Assembly (NCBI GenBank): GCA_030602615.1 | Contig: JAUVZM010000002.1 | Location: forward strand, 61,427-125,426 | DNA from: a bacterium | Lineage (GTDB): Bacteria > Armatimonadota > Zipacnadia > Zipacnadales > Zipacnadaceae | Length of the DNA stretch: 64,000 nt | Direction of reading: 5' to 3' | Shown here: positions 25,558-33,072 of the stretch, piece after piece | Position numbering within the stretch: position 1 is the stretch's first letter | How the letters are laid out: every line of letters starts with the position of its first letter | The notes under the pieces: model-generated | What the model saw: only the letters and a program-made list of their open reading frames with translations | What the model was told of the DNA's origin: nothing | Database searches by the model: none | Translations under genes and position numbers: made by a program

Positions 25558-26265
25558 CTAGAGTTGCTCCAGCCAGTCGCTGTCACTGAGCAGTTCGACT
25601 AGGTCGTTCAGGAACGGCGTCGTCTGAGTGGCATCCAGGACGCGATGGTCTACCGTAAGCGTTAGATAGGCACTAATGCGGGCGACGATCTCGTCATCAA
25701 TCACCATCGGCCGCTTCTTCATAGCGCCAATAGCCAGGATTGCCGTCTGCGGCGGACTGATGATGGCATTGAATGCATCCACGACTGTCGGCCCGATATT
25801 GCTGATGGTAAAACCCGCCCCCATCTGCAGCGAAGCGCGCAGCCGCCCGCCTCGGGCCAGCTCGATCATCTCACGGCTGTTTTCAGCGATCTCGTCCAAA
25901 CTCTTCTTGTCCGCGTCAAAGATTGTGGGCAGCAGCACACCGTCGTCGGTGGCGCAGGCAAAGCCGATATTGATCGGTTTCAGCAGTTTGACCTGGCCAT
26001 CCTCACACCAGGCGTTCATCGCGGGATAGTTATCAATGATAGTAGCAACTGCCTTGATGAAGTAGTCATTGTAGGTGGGCACCATCCCGCCTTGGTTCTT
26101 GCGCTTGTTGCGGGTGGCGACCAGAGTCTCGGTATCTGCCAGCACCTGCAGCCAGAACTGGGGAATCTCGACGATGCTGCTACGGGTTCGCTCGCCGATG
26201 GCCTGGCGGATGGGGGTAAGTTCTTCGACTTCAAATTCCGGTTCATGCGGTCGGCGTGAAGGCAT
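25558..26265 (-). CDS. Orphan 2-oxoacid dehydrogenase acyltransferase (E2) catalytic domain
   Basis: 235 residues, corresponding only to the E2 catalytic domain. There is no lipoyl domain or E1/E3-binding domain, and no E1 or E3 gene nearby. Visible signatures are L-T-P-I-R-Q-A-I-G-E-R-T at the start, N-I-G-F-A-C-A-T-D-D-G-V-L-L-P-T, F-T-I-S-N-I-G, P-P-Q-T-A-I-L-A-I-G and D-H-R-V-L-D-A near residue 207. The last is the HxxxDG active-site motif with Gly changed to Ala; the catalytic His and Asp are kept. It may be an acyltransferase using another acyl carrier. AAGGAG stands 9 bases before the ATG. It follows aspS by 27 bases and is probably co-transcribed. Confidence 0.8.
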   Translation of the reverse strand: MPSRRPHEPEFEVEELTPIRQAIGERTRSSIVEIPQFWLQVLADTETLVATRNKRKNQGGMVPTYNDYFIKAVATIIDNYPAMNAWCEDGQVKLLKPINIGFACATDDGVLLPTIFDADKKSLDEIAENSREMIELARGGRLRASLQMGAGFTISNIGPTVVDAFNAIISPPQTAILAIGAMKKRPMVIDDEIVARISAYLTLTVDHRVLDATQTTPFLNDLVELLSDSDWLEQL

Positions 26266-26292
26266 GCTTGATATCTCCTTGGACAGGAGCCG

Positions 26293-28083
26293 CTACTCGC
26301 TGGGCGGCAGGTCCAGCTTGATGTGTAAGTCTTTGAGCGCCTCGGGCGGCGCGGGCGATGGAGCGCCGCTCATCAGGTCCTGGGCGCGCTGGGTCTTGGG
26401 GAAGGCGATGACATCGCGAATCGAGCTTTCCCCGCATAGCAGCATTACTATTCGGTCGAACCCCGGCGCAATGCCGCCGTGGGGCGGCGTACCGTATTCA
26501 AAGGCCCGCAGCAGGAAGCCAAAGCGCCGTTCGGCTTCCTCCGGGCTGATACCCAGCACGTCAAAGATCTGCTGCTGGATGTCACGGCGATGCACTCGGA
26601 TGCTGCCGCTGGCCACTTCAATCCCGTTGATGACCGCGTCGTAGGACTGGGCGCGCACCCGGCCCGGGTCCGAGGCGAGTAGGTCAATATCATCGGGGTG
26701 AGGCATACAGAAGGGATGATGTTCCGCCTCCCAGCGTTCTTCCTCTTCGTTCCACGTGACCAGCGGGAATTCGGTGATGAAGAGCGGCTTGAAAACTGTA
26801 TCATCAAGCAAATCCTCCCGCCGGGCCATCTCCCGCCGCAGCCAGTCGAGGCTTTCCGCGACAATCTCAGGCTTGTCGGCGACGATGAGCAGCAAGTCCC
26901 TCGGGTCGGCTGTGAACTGCTGGACGATGCTGTGAAGCTCCTCTTGGGTGAAAAACTTGGCCACCGGCGAGTCTATCCCGTCGGCGGTCACCCGCATCCA
27001 CACCAGCCCCTGAGCTTTGTGATCTTTGGCAAATTCGGTCAGTTGATCAAGCTGAGCACGCGGATAATCGCCGCAGCCGCGGGCGTTGATGCCCTTGACC
27101 TGTCCGCCCTTTTTCACGGTATCGCTGAAGACACGGAACTCGACCTGTCCCGCGACATCGGAGAGGTCGGTAAGTTCCATCCCGTAGCGCGTATCCGGCT
27201 TGTCGGTGCCGTAGCGGGCTAGAGCCTCTGCGTAGGTCATCCGGGGAAAGGGCAGCGCCAGCTCAATGTCCCGAGTCTCCCGGAAGATATGCGCGAACAG
27301 TCGCTCGCAAACATCCAGCACGTCGTCCTGCTCGACGAACGACATCTCTATGTCAATCTGGGTGTGCTCGGGCTGGCGGTCAGCGCGCAGGTCCTCATCG
27401 CGCAGGCAGCGGGCGAGCTGGTAGTATTTTTCAACGCCGGAGACCATCAGAAGCTGCTTGAGAATCTGGGGCGACTGGGGCAGGGCGTAGAAGTTGCCCG
27501 GGCTGACGCGGCTGGGCACCAGGTAGTCGCGCGCGCCCTCGGGGGTGGCCTTAAACAGGAAGGGCGTCTCCACCTCCCAGAAGCCCTCCGCATTGAGGAA
27601 CGCCCGCGTCGCCTGCGCGGCCTCGTGGCGAATGCGCAGGTTGCGCTGCATGCGGGGGCTGCGCAGATCAATGTAACGATATTTCAGCCGCACCAGCTCT
27701 TCGGTTTCCGTCTCGTCCACGAACGAGAATGGCGGCGTCTCGGCGGGATTGAGCACCTCAGCAGTTTCGGCGACGACGTCCACGTCGCCGGTGGGCAGTT
27801 GCGGATTCTCGGTGCCCTCGGGACGGCGGCGCACCTGACCACGCACAGCAACGACGTACTCCGGGCGGACCTCGGTAGCCAGCTTGTGAGCTTCGGAGGA
27901 AATCTCCGGGTCGAAGACCACCTGTACTATCCCCGCGCGGTCGCGCAGGTCAATGAATATCAGCCCACCGTGGTCGCGGCGCCGGTTGACCCAGCCATTG
28001 AGGACTACCTCTTCGCCAATGTTCTCTTCGCGCAGCTCGCCGCAGTGAGCGGTGCGTTTCATAAAACTCGCCATCTCCGACAT
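26293..28083 (-). CDS. aspS: Aspartyl-tRNA synthetase, bacterial type
   Basis: 596 residues, the normal length for bacterial AspRS. The OB-fold anticodon domain covers residues 15-120 (G-W-V-N-R-R-R-D-H-G-G-L-I-F-I-D-L-R-D). Class II motifs follow: motif 2 with R-C-L-R-D-E-D-L-R-A-D-R-Q-P-E, and motif 3 with G-F-D-R-I-V-M-L-L. The GAD insertion lies between about 290 and 410. The ATG at 28083 has AGGAGG 7 bases upstream; a more usual family start would be M-K-R-T eight codons later. With GatCAB encoded in the same window, it may also charge tRNA-Asn for amidation. Confidence 0.95.
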   Translation of the reverse strand: MSEMASFMKRTAHCGELREENIGEEVVLNGWVNRRRDHGGLIFIDLRDRAGIVQVVFDPEISSEAHKLATEVRPEYVVAVRGQVRRRPEGTENPQLPTGDVDVVAETAEVLNPAETPPFSFVDETETEELVRLKYRYIDLRSPRMQRNLRIRHEAAQATRAFLNAEGFWEVETPFLFKATPEGARDYLVPSRVSPGNFYALPQSPQILKQLLMVSGVEKYYQLARCLRDEDLRADRQPEHTQIDIEMSFVEQDDVLDVCERLFAHIFRETRDIELALPFPRMTYAEALARYGTDKPDTRYGMELTDLSDVAGQVEFRVFSDTVKKGGQVKGINARGCGDYPRAQLDQLTEFAKDHKAQGLVWMRVTADGIDSPVAKFFTQEELHSIVQQFTADPRDLLLIVADKPEIVAESLDWLRREMARREDLLDDTVFKPLFITEFPLVTWNEEEERWEAEHHPFCMPHPDDIDLLASDPGRVRAQSYDAVINGIEVASGSIRVHRRDIQQQIFDVLGISPEEAERRFGFLLRAFEYGTPPHGGIAPGFDRIVMLLCGESSIRDVIAFPKTQRAQDLMSGAPSPAPPEALKDLHIKLDLPPSE

Positions 28084-28101
28084 TCACTAACCTCCTGCAT
28101 T

Positions 28102-28154
28102 GTAGGACGGGCGTCTCGCCCGGCGCTTGGGGACAGGCGAGACGCCTGTCCTAC
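28102..28154. repeat. Palindromic intergenic repeat
   Basis: GTAGGACGGGCGTCTCGCC (28102-28120) and GGCGAGACGCCTGTCCTAC (28136-28154) form a 19-base inverted repeat with one mismatch and a 15-base loop. Sequences of this GTAGGA...TCCTAC type are common interspersed palindromes in some uncultivated phyla. The right arm supplies the TAG stop codon of the zinc-ribbon gene at 28151. As RNA it would form a strong hairpin between that gene and aspS. Confidence 0.75.
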
Positions 28155-28639
28155 CAGGTGTGACCTTCATGTTCCCGCTGTTGCCACTCTTCCAGGGCTT
28201 CGCGCTCGATTTGCCTGACATAGCCAGTGACCTGGGGAGCCAGGATCATAAACAGTACCAGCGATACCGCCAGCAGCCCGACAAACTTTGCGATGTCGCC
28301 CGAAATGAGAAAAGTGAACAGGCCAAAGATCGCCGGAACCTCGCAGAAGGCGGCCTTAATAATGATGTTCTTCACGGCGAACATCCCAATTGCCACAAGC
28401 ACACAGGCCGCTGCCAGTGCGTAGAATATCATATCTGCCCAATAAACGGGCCGGATATCTGTGGTCATGTTCACAAAGTATACGACAAGCGCGTACGTTA
28501 GCGTACTGAAGAATATTGCGCCAGTCACCGTGTAGATACGCCTTACGTTCAGGTCTACTTCAGCCGCTGGGAAGCGGCAAATCGGGCATTCTCCGTCCGG
28601 GGTAGGGTTGATGTCCTGCTTGCACGAGGGACATCTCAT
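28151..28639 (-). CDS. Zinc-ribbon membrane protein of unknown function
   Basis: 162 residues. A zinc ribbon opens the chain (C3, C6, C18 and C21: C-P-S-C and C-P-I-C). Four membrane segments follow at about residues 35-55, 65-90, 95-115 and 120-140, then a charged C-terminus with E-W-Q-Q-R-E-H-E-G-H. No family is recognised. Its ATG overlaps the stop of the HisRS C-terminal fragment (ATGA), tying it to hisS expression, and its stop codon lies inside a palindromic repeat. Confidence 0.7.
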   Translation of the reverse strand: MRCPSCKQDINPTPDGECPICRFPAAEVDLNVRRIYTVTGAIFFSTLTYALVVYFVNMTTDIRPVYWADMIFYALAAACVLVAIGMFAVKNIIIKAAFCEVPAIFGLFTFLISGDIAKFVGLLAVSLVLFMILAPQVTGYVRQIEREALEEWQQREHEGHTW

Positions 28640-28953
28640 TGTGATTCGCTCCGTGAGCGTAGCTGCTCAATCAGCTCAGACAGCGGGATCGTCTCCTGCT
28701 CGCCGCTTTCCATGTCACGCAGCGTGACCGTCTCCTGCTGGACCTCATCCTCGCCGATGATCACGGCATAGCGGTAGCCATCATTGTTGGCGGTTCGCAT
28801 CTGTGCTTTCATGCTGCGCCGGCGATAGTCTATTTCGGCGACCTCACTCGCCGCCCGCAGGTCCGCGGTTACGCCCAGTCCCGGTGCCCACGCCTCCTCG
28901 CCCAGTGTGATGACGTAATAGCCTTCGCGGCTACCACCATCCTCAAGTTGCAT
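28636..28953 (-). CDS. hisS: Histidyl-tRNA synthetase, anticodon-binding domain (separate frame)
   Basis: 105 residues from the ATG at 28953. The chain matches the C-terminal anticodon-binding domain of HisRS: Y-Y-V-I-T-L-G-E-E-A, the R-R-R-S-M-K-A-Q-M-R-T-A-N helix, V-I-I-G-E-D-E-V and S-G-E-Q-E-T-I-P-L. The catalytic part ends in another frame at 28943, overlapping by 11 bases. AGGAGG (28965-28960) sits exactly 6 bases before this ATG, so separate translation is possible. Alternatively a single-base indel has split an ordinary hisS. Confidence 0.85.
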   Translation of the reverse strand: MQLEDGGSREGYYVITLGEEAWAPGLGVTADLRAASEVAEIDYRRRSMKAQMRTANNDGYRYAVIIGEDEVQQETVTLRDMESGEQETIPLSELIEQLRSRSESQ

Positions 28954-29911
28954 TAGCCGCCTCCTGGGCAAGCAGCACTCGCTCCAGGCCGATTCCTACT
29001 CCTACTGCCGGCGTCGGCGGCCCGCCGCACTGCTCAATCAGCTCGTCATAGCGCCCGCCGCCGCCGATTGAGTCCTTGGCCCCCAGGCCAGGTGCGACGA
29101 ACTCAAAGGCGGTCTTCGTGTAATAGTCAAGTCCGCGCACGATAGTCGGGTCCAGAGTGTAGGGAACATCCAGGAGATCCAGCGTCTGCTGAAGCTGAGC
29201 GAAGTGCTCAGCGCAGTCGGGACAGAGCATATCCCGCAGCACCGGCGCGTTTTCCATAATCTGCTGACACTGTTCATTCTTGCAGTCCAGCAGGCGCAGC
29301 GGGTTGGTCTCGCAGCGTCGCTGACATTCACGGCAGAGCTGTTCGAGCTGTGGGGCAATTTGGCTTTTCAAGGCCTGCACGTACTCGGGCCGACACGCGG
29401 GGCAGCCTACTGAGTTGAGCAACAACGTTACATCTTTGATACCCAGCTTGCGAAAAAAGTGCAGAGACAGTTGGATAATCTCGGCATCGACTTCAGGTTC
29501 TGCAGAATTGATGGCCTCGGCCCCGCACTGGTGGTGCTGGCGATAGCGCCCGGCCTGAGGGCGATCGTAGCGGAATACGGGTGCTATGTAGTAGAGCTTG
29601 ACGAGGCGCTCGAGGTCTTGGCCCTGGAGCTTGTTCTCCAGATAGGCACGGATCACCGGTGCGGTCCCCTCCGCCCGCAGGGTCAGGCTGCGCCCGCCGC
29701 GGTCTTCAAAAGTATACATCTCCTTGCTGACGATGTCGGTATCTTCGCCGACGGCACGCACGAACAGGTCGGTCTCCTCGAACATCGGCGTGCGAATCTC
29801 CTCATAGCGATACAGTCGGCACAATTCACGGAAGGTGGCCTCGGCCTCCTGCCAGCGGCCTACTTCATCAGGCAATATATCATTTACGCCGCGCGGTCTG
29901 CGGTAGAGCAT
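28943..29911 (-). CDS. hisS: Histidyl-tRNA synthetase, catalytic domain (separate frame)
   Basis: 322 residues from the ATG at 29911 (L-Y-R-R-P-R-G-V-N-D-I-L-P). An upstream TTG at 29965 is open but less typical of the family. Class II motif 2 (P-V-F-R-Y-D-R-P-Q-A-G-R-Y-R-Q) and the HisRS motifs V-R-G-L-D-Y-Y-T-K-T-A-F-E and G-I-G-L-E-R are intact. The insertion domain is Cys-rich (C-P-A-C, C-R-E-C, L-D-C-K-N-E-Q-C, C-P-D-C). The frame stops right after L-L-A-Q-E-A-A-N-A-T, where the linker to the anticodon domain should begin. The missing domain is encoded next in another frame. Confidence 0.9.
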   Translation of the reverse strand: MLYRRPRGVNDILPDEVGRWQEAEATFRELCRLYRYEEIRTPMFEETDLFVRAVGEDTDIVSKEMYTFEDRGGRSLTLRAEGTAPVIRAYLENKLQGQDLERLVKLYYIAPVFRYDRPQAGRYRQHHQCGAEAINSAEPEVDAEIIQLSLHFFRKLGIKDVTLLLNSVGCPACRPEYVQALKSQIAPQLEQLCRECQRRCETNPLRLLDCKNEQCQQIMENAPVLRDMLCPDCAEHFAQLQQTLDLLDVPYTLDPTIVRGLDYYTKTAFEFVAPGLGAKDSIGGGGRYDELIEQCGGPPTPAVGVGIGLERVLLAQEAANAT

Positions 29912-30073
29912 TGCTTCAACCTGCCTGGGCACTTGCTTCTTTCGCGAATATAAGGAGATCCGCAAGTATGATCAATCAGTCAACTGGAGATGTTGCGTGA
30001 GGCGAGAAAGGCTTGCGACTTTTGCTTGGGCGCTGCCACGGGTCAGCTTCGCGCACTGCTGACCTCGTCGGCT

Positions 30074-30694
30074 CTATTTCTCATTATCCTCGTCTAAATC
30101 GGACAACTCGCCGGATATTGCTGCATAGATCAGATCGCTATAATACGAATGGCGGGAAAAGGCAAACACTTGAAAAATGGCTGCCAGGACCAGCAACTGC
30201 CCAGCGTTGAGCAGCGGCAGCCCGATGACAACGGCAGCGACCACCAGCACGGCCATCGCCAGCCCGATGCCAGTCAACATAGTCACGGAGCGGTTGACTG
30301 CCTGAAATGCCTTTTCTGCATGGGAGGCCAGTTGGTCGCTGGTGGGACGGAATTGGTCGCCTCCGGCCGCGCGCAGAATGCGCCGTCCAATACGTTCGTC
30401 GTCAGTCCAGCGACCGTCCAGTGAAAATCCGACGAAAAACAGAATTGCGGATACCGCCATTACCGCCTCAGCGCGGCGTTTGATAACAAGGTGCTCCTGC
30501 TGGGTGGTGCCGCTGGTATTTGCGCTGGCTGCTGGCCCAGCCAGGGCCAGCATCAGCACGATCACAACTCCTAACGGGAACATGCCCCAGAACAACCAGA
30601 TGTTGCTGAGGCGCTGCTGCAACTGGAGCCATTTCTTTTCTTGACTCGGGTTGATATGCATATTGTCGTGTGCTACCGAAAGTACGACCGACAT
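30074..30694 (-). CDS. Membrane protein of unknown function
   Basis: About 206 residues from the ATG at 30694; a second ATG at about 30661 is possible and neither has a strong ribosome site. Hydrophobic segments lie at about residues 30-52, 75-90 and 130-180, with the last two close together. A loop of about 40 polar residues contains G-R-R-I-L-R-A-A-G-G-D-Q-F-R-P. The tail is acidic (S-D-L-D-E-D-N-E-K). No family recognised. It lies between hisS and the TPR/zinc-ribbon membrane gene, all on the minus strand. Confidence 0.6.
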   Translation of the reverse strand: MSVVLSVAHDNMHINPSQEKKWLQLQQRLSNIWLFWGMFPLGVVIVLMLALAGPAASANTSGTTQQEHLVIKRRAEAVMAVSAILFFVGFSLDGRWTDDERIGRRILRAAGGDQFRPTSDQLASHAEKAFQAVNRSVTMLTGIGLAMAVLVVAAVVIGLPLLNAGQLLVLAAIFQVFAFSRHSYYSDLIYAAISGELSDLDEDNEK

Positions 30695-30780
30695 AGAAGT
30701 ACCTAACTGGCAATTAGTATAGCACCGGTCGCCGGGGAGTGTCAATGCTGGTAGGCGGCTCGGGAGTTCCTGATCGATGG

Positions 30781-31572
30781 TCAGCGGCCCACGCGCACGT
30801 AGATGTAGACGAAGAATGCGGTGATGGCGACGAGGAACATAAAGGGCACCAGGATGTATGCCAGTAAGGGGGCGAACCGCGCGGTGAGAACCTGTAGCAC
30901 CACCAGGCCCAGACCAATCGTCATCGTCACCCCCGCCGTCCACAGCAGAATTGAGATGCCCCTGCGCCCCCGGAACGGTTCCAGAAACTCCTGGATGCCG
31001 GGCAGCAGTTCTCCGCATTCAATGCAGTGAGAGACCCCTTTGGGGTTGGCGGCAGTGCAATTGGGGCATACTCTCGTTTCCGCCGGCGACTGCTGCGCGA
31101 ACTCCTCGGCCCGCGCCAGGCGGCGGGCTACTCGGGCGTCCTTGAAGCGGGCCAGATATTGCTTGTAGTAGTTTGCGGCTAGCTCATAGTCGTGGCTGTC
31201 AAAGAAGATATCGCCCAGCCGCCTAAGCGGATCGGGGTTGTTGGGGTTCTGCTCGGCGGCGCGAGCGTAGGCGACAATGTCCTCGTTGCGCATTCGCCAG
31301 TGGCCGTGGATTTCGACCAGGTAGGTGCCCAGCGGATAGGCGACTGCCAGCGCCAGGCACAGCAGGACAATGGGGATGAACAGAGGCGTACCCCAGGAGG
31401 CAATGGCCATAGAGAAGGCGGCCAGATAGACAAACAGCCACACCAGCAGCTCGCTGCAGCTTACCTCCTGCTCCAGGTACATCGTGAACATCCGCACGAC
31501 AGCAACACCCGCCGCCAGAGCGATCGCCCCGACCACTGCTACTAACAGGATTGCCTGGCCGATGCCTAGCAT
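30781..31572 (-). CDS. Membrane protein with TPR-like helices and a zinc ribbon
   Basis: 263 residues; AGGAG lies 7 bases before the ATG. Three membrane segments fill residues 1-90. A TPR-like pair follows at about 97-150 (A-R-A-A-E-Q-N-P-N-N-P-D-P-L-R-R-L-G-D then Y-E-L-A-A-N-Y-Y-K-Q-Y-L). A zinc ribbon (C-P-N-C ... C-I-E-C-G) covers about 168-190, and two more membrane segments end the protein. TPR and zinc-ribbon parts suggest a cytoplasmic docking platform at the membrane, but no partner is known. It precedes the gene at 30074 and follows the FAD oxidoreductase by 18 bases. Confidence 0.7.
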   Translation of the reverse strand: MLGIGQAILLVAVVGAIALAAGVAVVRMFTMYLEQEVSCSELLVWLFVYLAAFSMAIASWGTPLFIPIVLLCLALAVAYPLGTYLVEIHGHWRMRNEDIVAYARAAEQNPNNPDPLRRLGDIFFDSHDYELAANYYKQYLARFKDARVARRLARAEEFAQQSPAETRVCPNCTAANPKGVSHCIECGELLPGIQEFLEPFRGRRGISILLWTAGVTMTIGLGLVVLQVLTARFAPLLAYILVPFMFLVAITAFFVYIYVRVGR

Positions 31573-31590
31573 TGGACAACTCCTGCCCGG

Positions 31591-32883
31591 CTATTCGCCG
31601 CCTAGATTGGCTCCTCGCCCACGCAGTCTCTCCCGCAGTTGTGCTACGTCCACCGCGGTGACCGACTGCCCCTGCGCGACGCACATCGCTGCTGCTGTAC
31701 CGGCCGCCTCGCCCACTGCTGCAGCGATGGGCATTACCCGCACTGACGAGTGAGCCTGGTGCGTCGCCGATATTGGTCGGCCGGCCACCAGCAGATTGTC
31801 AAATCCCCGTGGACACAGGCAGCGATAGGGAATGTCGTAACTCTCTCCCGCCGGCAGGCTCCTGATGACGGTTCCGGTACCCGACGGGTTGTGGATATCA
31901 ATATCGTAGCAGCCGCGAGCGATACCGTCGGCAAACTTGCGTGCCCCCAGAATATCTTCGGCGGTCAACACATACTCGCCGAGGATTCTGCGGCTCTCGC
32001 GTACCCCGATCTGGGTGCCCGTCGCGCTGAGGTAGGCATCGGCAAATCCGGGCACCTTTTCGGTCAAGAAATTGACCATCTGCTTAACCTGCCGACGGGC
32101 TTCCAGTTCCGCCGCGGTCAGGTCGGCGGCGCTGGTGCCATCGCGCCGGATCACACGGGTGGTATTGAAGTGAATCTCGCCGGGCCGGGTGGTGTAGAAC
32201 CACAGCACATTCTCGCGGGGATTGTTGATGTCGCCGGCAGCCTTCGCCTCGTCGTATAGGGCATTTATCTCCTCGCGCGAGGGCATACGCTCTTCGTCTA
32301 CACCGGCCATCCGGAACATAAGCGTCATCGGTTGACTCAGGCCATCCTCGGGGCGGCCCTGCCCGTAGGGGGCTCCGGCACGAGCAGCCAGATCGCCGTC
32401 GCCGGTAGCGTCAATGAAAATGGCCGCCTCAGCGGCTTCCAGTCCGGATTTGCTGGCTAACACGACCCGCTGGACATGCCTATCCTTGCTGTGGGCGTCA
32501 ACTACCATTGTATGCAAGCGCAGCCTGACACCGGCCTGCTCGACCATATCCTGGGCCACCAGCTTCATAATCTCGGGGTCGAAGGCGTCGCGGGCCCATT
32601 CGTCCTGCCGATGACTCCAGCCGCCGGCGGCAGCCAGCCGGTCAATAATCTGCTGGAAGAGGCCTTCAATGATCTGCTCGCCGCCGGTGTAGTAGGGCAT
32701 AAAGGGGTTAATGAGGCCGGCGGTAGCCATGCCCCCCAAAAAGCCATAGCGCTCAATGAGCAGCGTATCAGCGCCCTCCTGAGCCGCAGCCACTGCCGCA
32801 CACAATCCTGCCGGCCCTCCGCCGCAGATAATCACCTCGGCATTTAGGGAAACTGGTGCCGATCTCAAGTAATCAGCCCACAT
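31591..32883 (-). CDS. FAD-dependent oxidoreductase
   Basis: 430 residues. The N-terminal Rossmann motif is clear (V-I-I-C-G-G-G-P-A-G-L-C-A-A-V-A-A-A), followed by the acidic end of strand 2 (L-I-E-R-Y-G-F-L-G-G-M-A-T). A second FAD contact, I-D-A-T-G-D-G-D-L-A, lies at about 160, and a C-terminal motif (N-L-L-V-A-G-R-P-I-S-A-T-H) completes the site. This is the FAD_oxidored type (PF12831) found in many secondary-metabolite and carbohydrate-catabolism loci; the substrate is unknown. AAGGAG precedes the ATG by 6 bases. It is the first gene after the palindromic region at 32902-33044. Confidence 0.85.
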   Translation of the reverse strand: MWADYLRSAPVSLNAEVIICGGGPAGLCAAVAAAQEGADTLLIERYGFLGGMATAGLINPFMPYYTGGEQIIEGLFQQIIDRLAAAGGWSHRQDEWARDAFDPEIMKLVAQDMVEQAGVRLRLHTMVVDAHSKDRHVQRVVLASKSGLEAAEAAIFIDATGDGDLAARAGAPYGQGRPEDGLSQPMTLMFRMAGVDEERMPSREEINALYDEAKAAGDINNPRENVLWFYTTRPGEIHFNTTRVIRRDGTSAADLTAAELEARRQVKQMVNFLTEKVPGFADAYLSATGTQIGVRESRRILGEYVLTAEDILGARKFADGIARGCYDIDIHNPSGTGTVIRSLPAGESYDIPYRCLCPRGFDNLLVAGRPISATHQAHSSVRVMPIAAAVGEAAGTAAAMCVAQGQSVTAVDVAQLRERLRGRGANLGGE

Positions 32884-32901
32884 TGCATGCTCCTTATGTC
32901 C

Positions 32902-33044
32902 TGTGGGAGGCGCACCCTTGTGCTACAATCGCCGCAACGCACTCCCCTGGTAGGAGCGACATTCTTGTCGCGAAGATTGTCGGGGCAAGGGTGCCCCTCC
33001 CACAATGGGAGTCCGCTCAGTCGCGACAAGAATGTCGCTCCTAC
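32902..33044. repeat. Two interleaved palindromic repeats
   Basis: Arm A, 32902-32920 (TGTGGGAGGCGCACCCTTG), pairs with A' at 32986-33004 with one mismatch. Arm B (32950-32973, starting GTAGGAGCGACATTC) pairs perfectly over 24 bases with B' at 33021-33044. The order A-B-A'-B' is interleaved rather than nested. The region fills the gap between gatB and the FAD oxidoreductase gene. Each palindrome resembles known dispersed intergenic elements (GTAGGAGCGAC type). Confidence 0.8.
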
Positions 33045-33072
33045 GGAAATGAAAGGCTTATTGAAGGGAATG

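Noticed and set aside
27289..28218. A 309-residue plus-strand frame inside aspS
   Set aside because: aspS motifs on the other strand are unambiguous; the frame runs on into the palindromic repeat and the next gene.
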